The translations under genes and the position numbers were made by a program. From Prorocentrum cordatum (lineage: Eukaryota; Sar; Dinophyceae; Prorocentrales; Prorocentraceae): a DNA stretch of 64,000 bases. The DNA is taken from positions 1,101,703 to 1,165,702 of the forward strand of contig CAUYUJ010012558.1 in NCBI GenBank assembly GCA_963575745.1, read 5' to 3'. Numbering within the stretch: the first letter of the stretch is position 1; each line of letters opens with the position of its first letter. Shown here piece by piece: positions 1-11,445 of this stretch. Under the pieces are notes generated by a model, which did no database searches, was not told the DNA's origin, and saw only the letters and a program-made list of their open reading frames with translations.

Positions 1-660
1 GGTAGTTTTCAAGAAGTGGTTCTCGCCTGAGCGCCCCGCACATTCACCTTAACAGCTTGCAGCTACTAGAAGGACAGAGGGGAGGGGTCAAAATGGGGCT
101 CTCGCTTGAGCGCCGCGCACAGTCGCCCCAAAAGTCTCAAGTCGCTACCAGAATGGACGCGGGGCGTTTGTACACTTGGGCTATCGCCTTGGACCAGCAT
201 GCGTTCGTCTGAAAGGCTTCCACCTGGTGTTCAAAATGAGGCTGTCGCCGTAACAGTAACGCCGCGACCATTTCTCTCAAACGCCTGGCACAGTTACACG
301 TGTGGGGGGTAATTCGTAATCAAGATATGCCTTTCGCTTGAGAGTTCCCAAAGTGTAACGACCAGAATGTTGAACCGATGTACCACCTGCACGGATGGAG
401 AGCGCAGCCTTTTCAGGCGGTGGTTCTCGCTTAGGTTTCCTCACATACTGGACCTGAAAGTGAAGCCTTGCAGTGAGGAGCGGCGCCGTTTCAAAAGGGG
501 ACTCTTGCTAGACACAGCGAAAGGCTCCCCTGATGTTGCTAGCAGGATTCAGGCAGCTCCAGCTCAAAACGCGGATCTCGCACGAATTGCAGGCCCGTCG
601 GGTGCTTGTCTAAGTGGCGCTCATGTTGTGGACGGGCGAGTGCATTACAGCATCGTGTTG
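1..660. repeat. Degenerate ~80-bp tandem repeat array, family R80
   Basis: About eight diverged units begin near 8, 89, 171, 230, 320, 411, 489 and 565. Each opens with a variant of TTTTCAAAATGGGGCTCTCG followed by a cttgagcgccgcgcaca-like segment. The same unit recurs at 45.07-45.30, 46.28-46.70, 49.43-49.53 and 51.80-52.45 kb. Short open frames across it are not conserved between units, so I see no gene. Confidence 0.6.
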
Positions 661-739
661 ATGATGCAGCCTGGGGCTACTCTGGTCAACCTTCCCCTCC
701 ATCTCCGCTTCCTGGTTCTGCTGCCTTATACTATATCAT

Positions 740-1085
740 CTCTCCCTACCTCCCTCCCTCTCTCCTCCATGTTCCTCCTCCTCCTGTTCCTTCTGCTCCC
801 CCTGCCTCATCCTACACCATCCCTCCTTACCCCCCTCCCTCCCTCCTTCCTGCTCCTCCTCATCCTCCTCATCCTCCTCCTCTTGCTCTCCCTCCTCATC
901 CCACCTCTGTTTCCTCCTCCTCCTCCTCCTCGTCGGGGGCGCGGTCCTATCGGATGCGCTCCAATGGAAAACGACAGGAGTGGTAAGCAGGGGACCAACA
1001 CCCCCCCTCTCCCTCCTCATACCACCTCTCCTTCCTCCATCCCCTCCCTCCTCCTCCCTCCTCCTCCCAACCCCCCCCTCCAGCA
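740..1085. repeat. Pyrimidine-rich (TCC/CCT)n low-complexity tract
   Basis: Nearly pure C/T on the + strand, with CTCCTCCTC runs interrupted by short unique pieces. Open frames through it encode only Leu/Pro/Ser or Glu/Gly/Arg runs. Confidence 0.8.
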
Positions 1086-1918
1086 GTCTGCATGACAGAA
1101 TGGTCCTCTAAAAGCGGCAGCCTCTCCCTGCCCACTCGCCCGTGCCTTCCCTGCCCCAGCGCCGGATTGGTGGGTGGACGAGGCACCGACCTGGCGGGCG
1201 GAGTGCCAGGGCGGATGCCTCTGGTCCACCTCTCGCTCTCGGTGAACGTCGTCGTGGCGCCTCCTTGCGCTGTCCCAGCCGGGCTAGAGGAGCAGCAAGA
1301 TCTGCACGAACATACACATAAACTTTCGGCGGTCCGCACGTGTTCCTCGCATCCGCGCTGGACCCCCCTTACTGGCGCGCGGAGCCCGTCTGGAGCGGCG
1401 CCGGGGGAGGCGCCTGGGGCGGCGCCAAGAGGCGCGGCGAGGGAGCTCCAGAGCAGACCCAAGAGATCCCCGCGGAGCTCCGGAAGTTTATGATTCCGCC
1501 GTTTTTCGATTGACTACAGGGCAGTTTCTAATACACCGGATTTGTTTTAATCTATGGTTTTTAATACATGATGGATTTATGAAGAAATAATGCATGGACT
1601 CATCGTTGTTTTTGATGCTAAATCCCTGCATTTTGAATACATGATCCGCACGCGGAGCATGTATTTAAAACGGCACTGTACGGGCAGGAGCTCTGGGACA
1701 GCGTGTCGCGGCGGCAGCCCCTGCGATACGCCATGCCCCATGAGCGGCCAGCGTGTCGCCCCGCTCCGCAGGCCGGGAGGCCTCGGAAGGCTCGGACCGT
1801 CGATGCCTGGGGAGACCGGGACGTGGACAGCGCGTCGCGCCGAGGCGTGGGTGGGCCAGAACCGGCAGCGCGACATGCTATCCCAAAGCTCCAAACTGCA
1901 ACCTCCTCCTCCTCATCC
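1086..1918. other. Gene-free stretch with a short hairpin
   Basis: No supported gene. Positions 1636-1665 form an imperfect hairpin: AATACATGATCCGC pairs with a copy reading GCGGAGCATGTATT. GC-rich palindromic pieces (GGCGCC repeated) lie near 1397-1427. The stretch 1490-1680 is AT-richer than its surroundings. Confidence 0.4.
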
Positions 1919-1939
1919 TCGACGACGACGACGACGAAG

Positions 1940-1980
<41 letters not shown>

Positions 1981-2011
1981 TACGACGACGACGACGACCA
2001 CGACGACGACA
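1919..2011. repeat. (GAC)n microsatellite
   Basis: Run of GAC triplets with a few substitutions (GAAGTC, TAC, CAC). Confidence 0.95.
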
Positions 2012-2294
2012 CCCCTCACAGCCCGCGCGCCGAGGCGCACGCCCGCGACCCGACGCGCGAGTCGCGCGCCGACGAGTTCCGGTTGGAGGCCTCGGCGCCT
2101 GCGCGGCGGGTGGGGCGCCACGGCTGCGCGCGCGCGCCTGCAGGGGGCGGCCTGCCAGGGGGTCACGAACAAAAAAAAAAGCCGACGTCTGGAGATCCTG
2201 AGGACCTCGAGGAAAATCGAACCCGCGGTGGCGAGAGGGCCCCCCAAGGCGGCCCACGAGTGGGAACGTAGCGTGACAGTCCCCTTGCTCCCCC

Positions 2295-2659
2295 TTCTCC
2301 TCCTCCTCCTCCTCCTCCTCCTGCTCCTCCTCCTCCTCCTCCTCCTCCTCCTCCTCCTCCTCCTCCTCCTCCTCCTCCTCCTCCTCCTCCTCCTCCTCCT
2401 CCTCCTCCTCCTCCTCCTCCTCCTCCTCCCTCCTCCCTCCTCCTCCTCCTCCTCCTCCCCTCCTCCTCCTCCTCCTCCTCCTCTCCTCCCTCCTCCCTCC
2501 TCCCTCCTCCTCCTCCTCCTCCTCCTCCTCCTCCTCCTCCTCCTCCTCCCTCCTCCTCCTCCTCCTCCTCCTCCGCCTCCGCCTCCGCCTCCTCCTCCTC
2601 CTCCTCCTCCTCCTCCTCCTCCTCCTCCTCCTCCTCCTCCTCCCCCATCCTCCTCCTCA
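2295..2659. repeat. (TCC)n microsatellite
   Basis: About 365 bp of TCC triplets with occasional CCTCCC slips and CCG variants. It directly precedes the LINE-derived sequence on the same strand. Confidence 0.97.
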
Positions 2660-3016
2660 GGTGGCTCGTGAGCCGCGGCCTCGTGGGGAGGGCCCGCCCG
2701 CTCCGAGCCCCCAGTCGCCGCGGGCCCGCCGCAATCTCGGACCTGCGGCGCCGCGCTGCGCCCCTGGCGTGGCGCGCGGTGGCGCCGCCGCCATCCCTCG
2801 TGTGCGGTCTCGCTCGCGGTCGCCTGCCCGGCACAGGAAGCTGCGGAGGCGACGGGCCAGCGCCCGCTACGCCCTGCGGCTGGCCGGGGTCCAGGAAGCC
2901 CTCAGCGGGCACCGCGGCGAGCACGTGGGCGCCGTGCCCATGCCGCCGAAGCCTCCTGCTGCTGCTGCACCTGGCGCTGGAAGTCGCAAGGTGCTGCTGG
3001 GGCCCAAGGAGCCGTT

Positions 3017-3669
3017 CTAGAGGTGCCCAGGCTGCCGCCAAGACGGGCTGTGGGCCAACAGGGTGGCATGCTTCTGCGGGCGCGAAGCCCCGCCGCACAT
3101 CGCCTGCAAGGCGCAGCTCGCCCACCATGAGGCGGTGGCCCAGCGCGAGAGCCGCGCTGCTCGGCTAAGGGCCAAGTCGCGCGCCCGCCCAGCTGCAGGA
3201 GGAGCTGTCGGAGGCGGCACGGCAGCGCTCGAGCGGCTCACCACAGGCGGGGTCGTGGCAGGCCACCTCCAGCTCCGCCCTGAGCGCTCTGGGGCCGATG
3301 GCGCTGCACCTGACGCCGCAGATGCAGCCCCAGCCTCCGACCCTGAGCTCCAGGAGGTGGAGGCTCGTCAGCCTCGAGAAGACGATCCCCACCCTCCGCT
3401 CGGGCGGCATCGACGCGGCCAGCCTGGAGCAGGACCTCGCCAAGCTCAAGCAACGCAGGATCGCCATCAGGGGGCTGCAGGCGGAGGTCACATCGCTGGG
3501 CGCCAGGCTGGACAACGCCAAGGCCAGGCGAACGCAGCTCGAGGCCGACCTGGTGGGCAAGCAGCAGGATGTCGTCGCGGCGCAGAAGATGGTCGAGGAT
3601 ACCGAAGCCGCCGTCGCCAGCCAGAAGGCCACCATCACGCAGGCCATCACCAACAACGCCGAGCTCTAG
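3017..3669 (+). pseudogene. LINE N-terminal region: zinc ribbon and coiled coil
   Basis: Around 3028-3110 one frame reads C-P-G-C, then about twelve residues including L-W-A-N, then C-F-C-G. This resembles a small RanBP2-like zinc ribbon, with C-x-C instead of C-x2-C in the second half. From 3298 another frame encodes 123 residues ending at a stop near 3669. Its second half (starting S-L-E-Q-D-L-A-K-L-K) has strong heptad character and is predicted coiled coil. The two pieces are in different frames. Their place upstream of the endonuclease suggests an ORF1-like or N-terminal nucleic-acid-binding module of the LINE. Confidence 0.5.
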
Positions 3670-4104
3670 ACCAGCCTCAACCAGGCCATGGTGCGCGCCA
3701 TGCCGCTGGGCCCGCCTAACACCTCGGCCGACGCTACTACTCAGGCTCGGCGTCTTCTGGCTCTGGCACCGAGGCAGCCTCCTTGGAGGCACCAGCGGTG
3801 AAGATGGTGGCTAAGTTGCTCGCTAAGCACCAGGCATGGGTGGCCAGTGCCAAGCCTGAAGAAGGAGGCGCTGCGGACGCAGACCAAGCTGACAGCACTC
3901 CCACGACCATCGAGACCGAGTTGGAGGATAATGACTTTGACGAGATCCGCAAGGCATGCAGTTCCCAGGACAGCAGGAGGGCCCTCGAGGAACTCGCCAT
4001 GCGCCTGGGCATGGCCAAGAAGCGGCAGCGGGTTAAACAAACGATGGGGGGTCTCAGGCTGATGAGTCGCTATCTTCTGCAAGTTCCTCAGGGGGGGAGG
4101 TCCA

Positions 4105-4690
4105 GCACCAGCGCCTCAGTTTTGTCGCAGCCAACATCACCTCCTGGGGGACTGGACGCGACATTTTGCCGCTGATCCCCGACGCCATCCTGTTCGTGCA
4201 AGAACGCAAGCAGTCTCGTGGGCGGCTATTGGAGATCAGGCGCACGTTGAGGAACGAAGGCTGGGCGATGTCGTTCGTCCCCGCCACTATCAAACACGAG
4301 GGGCGCCAGGGGGGCGTCGCCGTGCTAGCCAACAATGCGTCGACTTCTGGTGCGACCCCAAGGGCCAGGTCCATTGGCCAGGTAGAGCGTGTGCTAGGTG
4401 CGCTCGTCTTCCTGGGATGGGTGTGGTCGCACTCTACTCTGCCCACTTGGAGGTGGGCGTCGGGCTCAAGGGCCAGACCATCGACATCCCGTACAAGCTC
4501 AAGGAGCACCAGGCGCGGCACGGCCTTCTCTGGATCATGGGCGAGGACTGGAATATGGACCCCGACGATCTGGCCAGCGTCGCGGGCTTCCGTGGACCAG
4601 GACACCTGGTGCACATCTCGGACGACCCTACCTGCCACGCCAGCGGAGGGACCCACACGATGAAGGGCCTACTTCGTCACAGGAGGGCGC
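4105..4690 (+). pseudogene. LINE EEP endonuclease domain, frameshifted
   Basis: Frame 1 (4166-4345) gives V-Q-E-R-K-Q-S-R-G, then R-Q-G-G-V-A-V-L-A. These match the catalytic-glutamate segment (Q-E) and the G-G-V-A strand of EEP nucleases. Frame 2 (4417-4680) gives Y-S-A-H-L then G-E-D-W-N-M-D-P near 4541, matching the G-D-W/F-N motif that contributes catalytic Asp and Asn; an extra Glu sits between G and D. The frame shift between the halves breaks the domain. In LINEs this enzyme nicks the target for target-primed reverse transcription. Confidence 0.7.
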
Positions 4691-5900
4691 GCAAGAACAG
4701 CCATGCAGCAGCCCAAGATCGACCCGTCCCTCTGCCTGGCCACGCACGACGCCATCAGGATGCAGGTGAAGCTCAAGGCCGAGTGGCCCACGGTCAAGGC
4801 CCCGCGCAGTGCGGCGTCTATGCCCACCACCTGCCCAGTGGGGCCGAGGCAGCAGCCGCCCGACTGGAGCGACAGCCAGATCGAGACCGCCAAGTCGTAC
4901 CGCAGCTTTTTGGACCACCCCGAGCTCACCCTGGACGAGAAGCAGTCGGCCGTCGACAGCGCGCGCGCGCTACATAACTGGCTACCGCGCGCACGGATGC
5001 CCAGGGCATCGTTGACCGAGATGCCAAGGACACGCAGCTGCGGGGAGGCTCCCTCAAGTTCAAGCAGGTCCCGCTGCCCGAGGTCTGGGTCACCAAGGAC
5101 AACACCAAGACCACGCCAGGCAGAGGCTTAACCTGGCTGGCAGGGCAGCTGCGGCAGATCAAGGGGCTGGCTGGCGACAAGGACCCCGAGCCGCCCGACC
5201 ACTACTGCAGGAAGCTACGAGTGGCCATCCAGGCGTGCCGCACCGCCGTGCAGCGCACAGGTAAGTTCTGCAATGCCAACCGCACCCTGGTGACTACGGC
5301 GAGTGGTACCACCTGGTCCAGACCACCCTCGAGCAGATCGAGATCACAATTGGAGCGGACGATGTACGAGGTGAACCTCTCGGTGATCTCGGCCGGCGAG
5401 GTGAACTTCTTTGGAGGCCGCCGAGGTGCCCGTGGGCCCTCCGCGCTCCTGTGGAGTACGGGGCAGAGAGCGTGCCGCTGCTGGAGGGGCAGCTCGGGCG
5501 GGGCCTCGGCAGCCTCGAGGGGCGGCGTGATGGCCAGGGGGGGTAGGGGAGCAGCTCGCTCAGCACCCTAAGGCCCCCTCCGTGGCAGGCACGGCCACGC
5601 GACCGCCCCATGGTGGACAGGTCGGCCAGTGACAAGCAGGACGTGACGCGCAGCTACGACAGGGGTGCGACCTGCCCAGCCTACAACCTCAACGATCCTG
5701 CAGCTGATCCATTCGCAGATCTGGATGGCAGCCCTATAGCTTGCGCTGGGAATGCGGCTGAGCCCAGGGGCCCCGCGCCCACAGGGGAGGTTGCAGTCCC
5801 AGCGCTGTCGCTCCAGGTGAATGGCCCAGGAGAAGCACGCCCTCAGCCTCCTGCGGCCGCGGCGCCGCTTGGCCAGGCCAGCCGTGTCTCAAGACCGTCG
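4690..5900 (+). pseudogene. LINE linker between endonuclease and RT, degraded
   Basis: Short frames of LINE-like composition (for example 4703-5131 and 5221-5571) with repeated stops. No domain is recognisable. By position this is the spacer upstream of RT in the same element. Confidence 0.45.
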
Positions 5901-5924
5901 TGACCATCTTCGGCGAGATCGAGC

Positions 5925-7226
5925 TTGTGGCCAGGCTCGTCGAGCACGTGGGGAAGTGCATCCTCAGCGGCCTGCGAAGGTGCGGCCGAGGTCGTGGACG
6001 GCAAGGTTGAGCACATCCAGGATCGCTGTGCCTGCTCTGTGGCCCCCGTCACCAAGCACCAGAAGGAGTGGGCCAAGGTGTGGAACGTCAGGCCGCCCGA
6101 CAAGTCCGAAGTGATCTTCTCCTCCCTGCGCGCGGCCATCACGGCCGCCATCGAGACCAATGGGCACCAGCACCGCGAGCACCTCCTCACCGCGGAGCAG
6201 GCCAGCAAGGTCAGCAGGTCCTTCAAGGCCAAGACCTGCCAGCCAGGCGGGATCCACCCACGCCACTTAGGCTGGCTCAGTGACGTGGAGCCGCTCCCCC
6301 AGCTACTCAACCTCATCACGGAGGCTGGAGTCTTCCCCGCCGACGAGCATGAGATGCCGACCGCCCAATACGTCAAGCCAGCTGGAGGCCGCCGACCCAC
6401 CGGGCAGTTCAAGAGCCTGTGCCGGGTGCGGGGCAGGTGCCACAAAGGGCAGCTCTGCGTCTGGCAACACAGCTTGGACGAGCGGGCCATCTTCAACACG
6501 GGCACCTCGCGCAAAGTCACTGACTGTGTTTGGCGAGCGGCGGCGAGGGCCGAGGACGCTACGGGGGAGGAGATGGCACGCCTCATCCTGCTGTGGGACT
6601 CGGCCGAGGCCTTCGAGAAGGTCTCCCACGACATCCTGTGCCGCCTCAGGGTGATCATCGGAGCTTTCAGGTGGTGCCGCGTCTTTATGCTTGGCGGCCT
6701 GGCAGGCGACGCCCTGCGCCCCGAGAATGGCATCGTGGCAGCATGCTTCTCGTCAACCTGTGCGCTCCAGGCCTACCTGCTGGACCAGCTGAAGGCGCAA
6801 GCTGAAGCGCGCCCAGAGGTGGGCACCGCCGTGCACGTAGACGACTTCAGCCAGGAGGTGGTAGCGCGCAACAGCGCCACGCGCGTGGACATCATGGTGG
6901 AGGCCGCGCGCGAGCTCACCAGCGTGCTGCACGACGAGCTCGAGACGCAGGTGGCCGACGCGAAGGGCACCATCCTGGGCAACAGCGACGAGCTCACGCT
7001 CGAGGGCAAGCGCAGACTTGCAGGGCTCGGCCTCCCCAGGCCGAGGGCACGTCGCAGCAGATTGAGCGCAAAAGTGGACACCGCCGTCGCCAGCCAGGCA
7101 GGCCTGCCCCAACGGTCCGCCACCTTAGAGCCGACCGTCGTGCAGGCGAGCGACGATACGGAGCAGTCATGCGCAGCATTCACCCAGGGCCTGTGCGATG
7201 GGCAGGGTGGAAGGCGGCAAAGCTGA
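5925..7226 (+). pseudogene. LINE reverse transcriptase domain
   Basis: The longest intact piece of the element (433 codons; no true start, since it is internal to a polyprotein). Visible RT blocks: F-K-A-K-T-C-Q-P-G-G-I-H-P (finger block near 6220-6260); L-L-W-D-S-A-E-A-F-E-K-V (motif A with its Asp, near 6586-6620); G-I-V-A-A-C-F-S-S-T (motif B, near 6730); and V-H-V-D-D-F (motif C with the two catalytic Asp, 6831-6848). His replaces the usual Tyr/Phe/Ala before V-D-D. The finger/palm order is complete, but the frame leaves the RT after about 7000. Confidence 0.85.
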
Positions 7227-7966
7227 GGATGTCGATGGATTTTCGTGCCATGCAGGCCTTCTGCAAGAACAGGCGCACCCTCCACGCAGCGATCCTGCCC
7301 ATGAAGAAGTGGGGAGGCGAGGTCAGCGGCTTCACGCTCCAGGAGCTCGAGGGGCTCAGGCGCATCACCAAGCAGGTCTACGGGCACGGCCACATGTCGC
7401 CCGACGTCTTCGGCACATCTACCTCGAACTGGACCCGATGGGCAAGACAGCATTCATGCCGCTGGGCAGGTACTTGGAGGAGTGGTGGAGGGCTACTGGC
7501 CAGCGCCACCGCCACGACAGGGTGCTGCCCATCACCACGCTCAGGCGCGTCTTCGAGCAGGTCATGCAGGACAACCTGGATGGCAAAGCGGAGGCGGGGC
7601 CCATCGGCGCAGCGCTGAAGGCCACCACGATCGCGGGCTGGCAGGTCGAGAACGCCACAACCGTCGTCTCGCCGCGTTTCGGCCGCATCTCGGCCCTCGA
7701 GCACGCCCCGAAACGCATGGTGTGCTTCTACATGGAGGACGTCGGCCAAGCAAAAGTGGCACCGCCTCCTCCCACCCTCCTGCAGCGTCGGCGCGAGGGC
7801 AAGGAAGGCGTCAAACCGTTCTGTCCTGAGGCGTTGTTTCTGCCTGCCAAGCCCGATGTTGGCCTCCCGTGCGCGCCTGCGGAGGTGATCGTGCGAGCCT
7901 TCGAGGATGACGTGCCTGTTGATCTGAATCGCTTCGCGTGTCACCCCGAACCGCCGCTGGCGGGGG
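7198..7966 (+). pseudogene. LINE post-RT (thumb/connection) region
   Basis: After a frame change near 7200-7420, an open frame runs to about 8133. It contains L-D-P-M-G-K-T-A-F-M-P-L-G-R-Y and E-E-W-W. The same stretch in another frame overlaps the end of the RT piece, so one or two frameshifts have occurred. I infer its role only from its place between RT and RNase H. Confidence 0.5.
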
Positions 7967-8854
7967 ATGGCTCGGCCACCACCAGCCGCCTCGAGGAGGT
8001 TCGGAGGGCATGGTGGACGGTGGTGCAGCGGCGGGGGGGACGGGGTCGTTCGCAAGCTCCTAGGATCTCTCACCTCTCAGCTCCCTCCTACCGCTCATGT
8101 GGCCGAGCTCCAGGCTTTCTGCCTTGGGGCTGAATCCTCAGACGGGTCGCCTGCGAACATAGGCGACAACGCGGCAGTTTGGGCTGCCAGAGTGCGCGGG
8201 TGCATGTGCACCTCTAGTCCAGCGTGGGCAGACGCTGGGCTCTGGCGCCGAGTAAGGCGCGGCGATCTCGCGTACAGCGCGCGTGTCGAGATCACGTCAC
8301 ACCGGGACGTCCCAGCCGCCCCTCAGAGCGAGGGTGAGTGGCGAGTCGTCCTCAACTCGTGGGCCGGCGATGCGGCCAAGAATGCACTCAACCTGTGGCC
8401 CAGGGACGCCCACGACGAGGTGCGCTTCGAACATACGTGCGCTGAGGCGCGCCGTGGCTTGATGAGCCTGGGGCGCGTGCTGGCAAGTGGGCCAGCTCCC
8501 AAGGTGGAGTGGGCCCACTTGCCCCCGCGTGCGGCTCCCCCGTCGGCTGTCAGACCGTGCTTTCTCCAGCACGAACTGCACGAGGCGGCTGATGGCCGCT
8601 GGCGGTGCGTTCAGTGCTTGCATGGCTGGAAGGCTGAAATGGCCTACGAATGTGGGCGCGAGGCGACCCCGAGCTGGCGACGTCTGCGCAGCACGCAGCA
8701 TCGCATGTTCTGTGAGGCACGATCATCGCGCCCAGTGGCACGCCTGCTGAGCAAGGCGACATTCTGCTGTACTGTGTTCGGTGTACGCAGTATGCGCAGT
8801 TGCTGCCGAACGGGCTGGCAGAGCCTTGCCCAGCCCGCAAGCCTGGTTTCGTGA
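7967..8854 (+). pseudogene. LINE RNase H-like and C-terminal region
   Basis: The 295-codon frame has A-E-L-Q-A-F near 8100 (the position of the RNase H catalytic Glu) and I-G-D-N-A-A-V-W near 8160 (the position of the D-N/S motif). It ends in a W-R-C-x2-C-L-H-G-W-K segment (8600-8635) that looks like half a zinc finger. RNase H identity rests on these two motifs and on order within the LINE. A final frame extends into the downstream (CT)n. Confidence 0.5.
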
Positions 8855-8941
8855 TGGCCAAGATGGCCAAAGGGCGGCGCAGCCGCTTCGAGCGAAACCA
8901 ACACCCGCGTACAGGACGCGCGGAGGTGGTTCTGGAGAGTT

Positions 8942-8946
<5 letters not shown>

Positions 8947-8984
<38 letters not shown>
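8947..8984. repeat. (CT)n dinucleotide repeat
   Basis: Nineteen or so uninterrupted CT units at the 3' edge of the LINE-derived sequence. Confidence 0.97.
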
Positions 8985-8987
<3 letters not shown>

Positions 8988-9071
8988 CTGTCGTTCCTCA
9001 CTCGTGCGAGTGCGGCCTGTGCGTAGTGCACTCTCTGCAGCTGGCACGCTCGGCGTCAACAGAGGGAGCAC

Positions 9072-9349
<278 letters not shown>

Positions 9350-9805
9350 ATCCTCCTCCTCCTCCTCCTCCTCCTCCTCCTCCTCCTCCCTCCTCCTCCT
9401 CCTCCTCCTCCTCCTCCTCCTCCTCCTCCTCCTCCTCCTACTCCTCCTCCTCCTCCTCCTCCTCCTCCTCCTCCTCCTTCGCCTCTTCCTCCTCCTCCTC
9501 CTCCTCCTTCCACTCCTCCTCCCCCTCCCCCTCCCTCTCCTCCACCTCATCTCTCCTCTGCGTTCCTCCCCCTCCCTCTCCACCTCCTCCCTGTTCGTTA
9601 TTGTTGTTACTTATGTTGCTCTTCCTCCTGCTCCTCATGCTGCTCCCCTCCTCCTCGTCCTCCTCTTCCTCCTCCTCCTCCTCCTCCTCATCCTCCATCT
9701 CCGATACCTCCTCCGCGCTGCACCTCCTCTTTATCCGCCTTACTGATCTTCCTCCTGCTGCTTATCCCTGCTCCTCCTCGACCTCCTCCTCCTCCTCCTC
9801 CTCGC
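9350..9805. repeat. (TCC)n microsatellite, degenerate at its end
   Basis: Pure TCC to about 9480, then CT-rich with interruptions to 9805. Directly adjoins (ATC)n, making a compound ATC-TCC block. Confidence 0.93.
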
Positions 9806-10977
9806 ATTGGGATGGAGGGCCCAAGTATGAATTCCGATTCTGCCCAGTTTCTGCGTCCCCTCGACCCCCATCGGCTATGTCCCGAATATCGGCCATCCTG
9901 AATCCGAACCCTGCAGCCCAGTCCGTCCGTGCTTAGGAGGAGGAGGAGGAGGAGGAGGAAGAAGAGGAGGAGCTGGTGGACCAAAGCCACCTGTCACTCA
10001 CAATTCTGCACGGTCGCCGAGAAGAGAGAGCCACCGCTTGAGGGCGAAGCATCATGATGGATTGGAAATTTCTGTTGCTGGGAACGCCTGGTTCGCGGCC
10101 AGCTAGGGACGTGGGGCACGCGTTGCGCATCGAGAACAGAAGGCGAGGCTAGATCGCCACCTTCGAGAGAGCCAGAACCACGCACTTCCTCTCAGAACGC
10201 TCAAGATAGAGACGGAAAGAAAGTACGCCTCTTCGCGTACTGAACCATCACTGCTGAAACGTTTTGCCCTTGTTCGGCCTCTGGGGCGTTTGCCGGGCAC
10301 CAGGGCCTGGGTAAAAAATCGGGACTTCCAGGGGTACGAGTTATTTTTCTGCGTCACAATCGCGATGCGGTTTGCTCTCTAGCGTCCGTCGCGGCACCAA
10401 CTTTCACATTCTTCTGCCCGCGCGCCCTGCCGGAGGCAAGGCCCACCAGGAGCAGTACAGTGTAATGCGTTGTCTCGCCCACTCGCCAACGGGCGTATGG
10501 CTTCTTGACTTGAAGGGTACGCGTTGCGAAAAACAAACCCGACGTCGGGTGTGGAGGATACCCAACAACATATGTTGTGTGAAACCGGCAGACCGCTACC
10601 GGGCAGGCGACACTCGATACAAATGGACAACGGCGACACCGACAACGAATCCTGCTCAACACGGATCGGCACTGCCGTCCGCTCCCATTCATTCTGTCCC
10701 TATGGCGGCCCTCCTGATCTACAGGGCTGACAGTGAGGGACTACCAGCTATACAAGCTGCGCGATTACGTGTGCGCCCACCCCTATGTAGCCACGAGTCG
10801 GCAAGCAACACGGGATACCAGAGAAATTACAAAAAAACATGTGCCAGCGGTGCGCCGTACGCACTGTCCAAGTACTTTGTTGGGGGGAAAAACGGCGAGC
10901 GGGCCAGCCATGCTCACACCAGTGCGCAGCACTGGGAGCGTCGGCGGCCTCCGCTGCTGTCCACGATTCTGCTCCAC
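9806..10977. other. Gene-free stretch
   Basis: Contains a short (GAG)n at about 9936-9972. The frames 10,354-10,692 (-) and 10,372-11,343 (+) lack domain-like composition. No RNA gene recognised. Confidence 0.5.
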
Positions 10978-11282
10978 CCGCCCTTGTGCCTCCGCAGCAA
11001 CTCCGCGATGTCGATCACGGTGAGGATGAGGCCGTCCTCGCTGTCGTCGCCCGCCTCGACGACTCTGACTGGAGCGCCCGTGCGCAGCTTCGCTGCCCCG
11101 GCAAACTCTTGCAGCCTCTCTAGGTCGCCCTCGCCAGGCGTCACGCAGAGGAGGACCACGAGCGGCACGTGCTCCGAGTGGAAGTTGAGCTCGGCCACCC
11201 TGGCCCTGAAGTCCTGTATGGCCTCGTCCACCGCCGCGCCCTTGCTCTCGGACGAGCCCTGGTATCCGCCGTCGCGCCTCTG
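10978..11282 (-). CDS. Unidentified protein, single exon
   Basis: The minus-strand frame reads as a compact globular segment of about 100 residues. It opens R-R-D-G-G-Y-Q-G-S-S, continues D-F-R-A-R-V-A-E-L-N-F-H, then a hydrophobic strand V-P-L-V-V-L-L-C-V, an amphipathic helix D-L-E-R-L-Q-E-F-A, then V-R-V-V-E-A-G-D-D-S-E-D-G-L-I-L-T-V-I-D. Alternation of strands and helices suggests an alpha/beta fold. A CAG acceptor lies directly upstream (11,283-11,285), and a GGCGG/GTGGAG donor would end it at 10,978. I do not recognise the family. Neighbouring exons are not identifiable, so it could be an isolated gene fragment. Confidence 0.45.
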
Positions 11283-11357
11283 CTGGCACGAAGTGGAGCG
11301 CCCTCGGGCCCTGGCTGGCCCTCAATCAGGGGGGGATGGATAACGAAGGGAAGACGA

Positions 11358-11445
11358 GGGAGGAGGAGGAGGAGGAGGAGGAGGAGGAGGAGGAGGAGAA
11401 GGAGGGAGGAGGGAGGAGGGAGGGAGGAGGGAGGAGGAGGGATAA
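11358..11445. repeat. (GGA)n microsatellite
   Basis: GGA/AGG triplets ending in AGGGAGG variants; purine-rich on +, unlike most blocks here. Confidence 0.95.

Larger units (their letters stand above)
2661..8920 (+). mobile_element. Long decayed LINE-type retrotransposon (H-V-D-D-F lineage)
   Basis: Domains follow in LINE order on one strand: zinc ribbon and coiled coil (3.0-3.7 kb), endonuclease/exonuclease/phosphatase (EEP) domain (4.1-4.7 kb), reverse transcriptase (5.9-7.2 kb), a post-RT domain (7.2-8.0 kb) and RNase H plus tail (8.0-8.85 kb). The coding path jumps between all three + frames with stops between pieces, so the copy is inactive, although some breaks could be introns or sequence errors. 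The left edge abuts (TCC)n and the right edge abuts (CT)n at 8947. I could not identify a TSD. LINE identity is secure; the exact ends are not. Confidence 0.85.
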
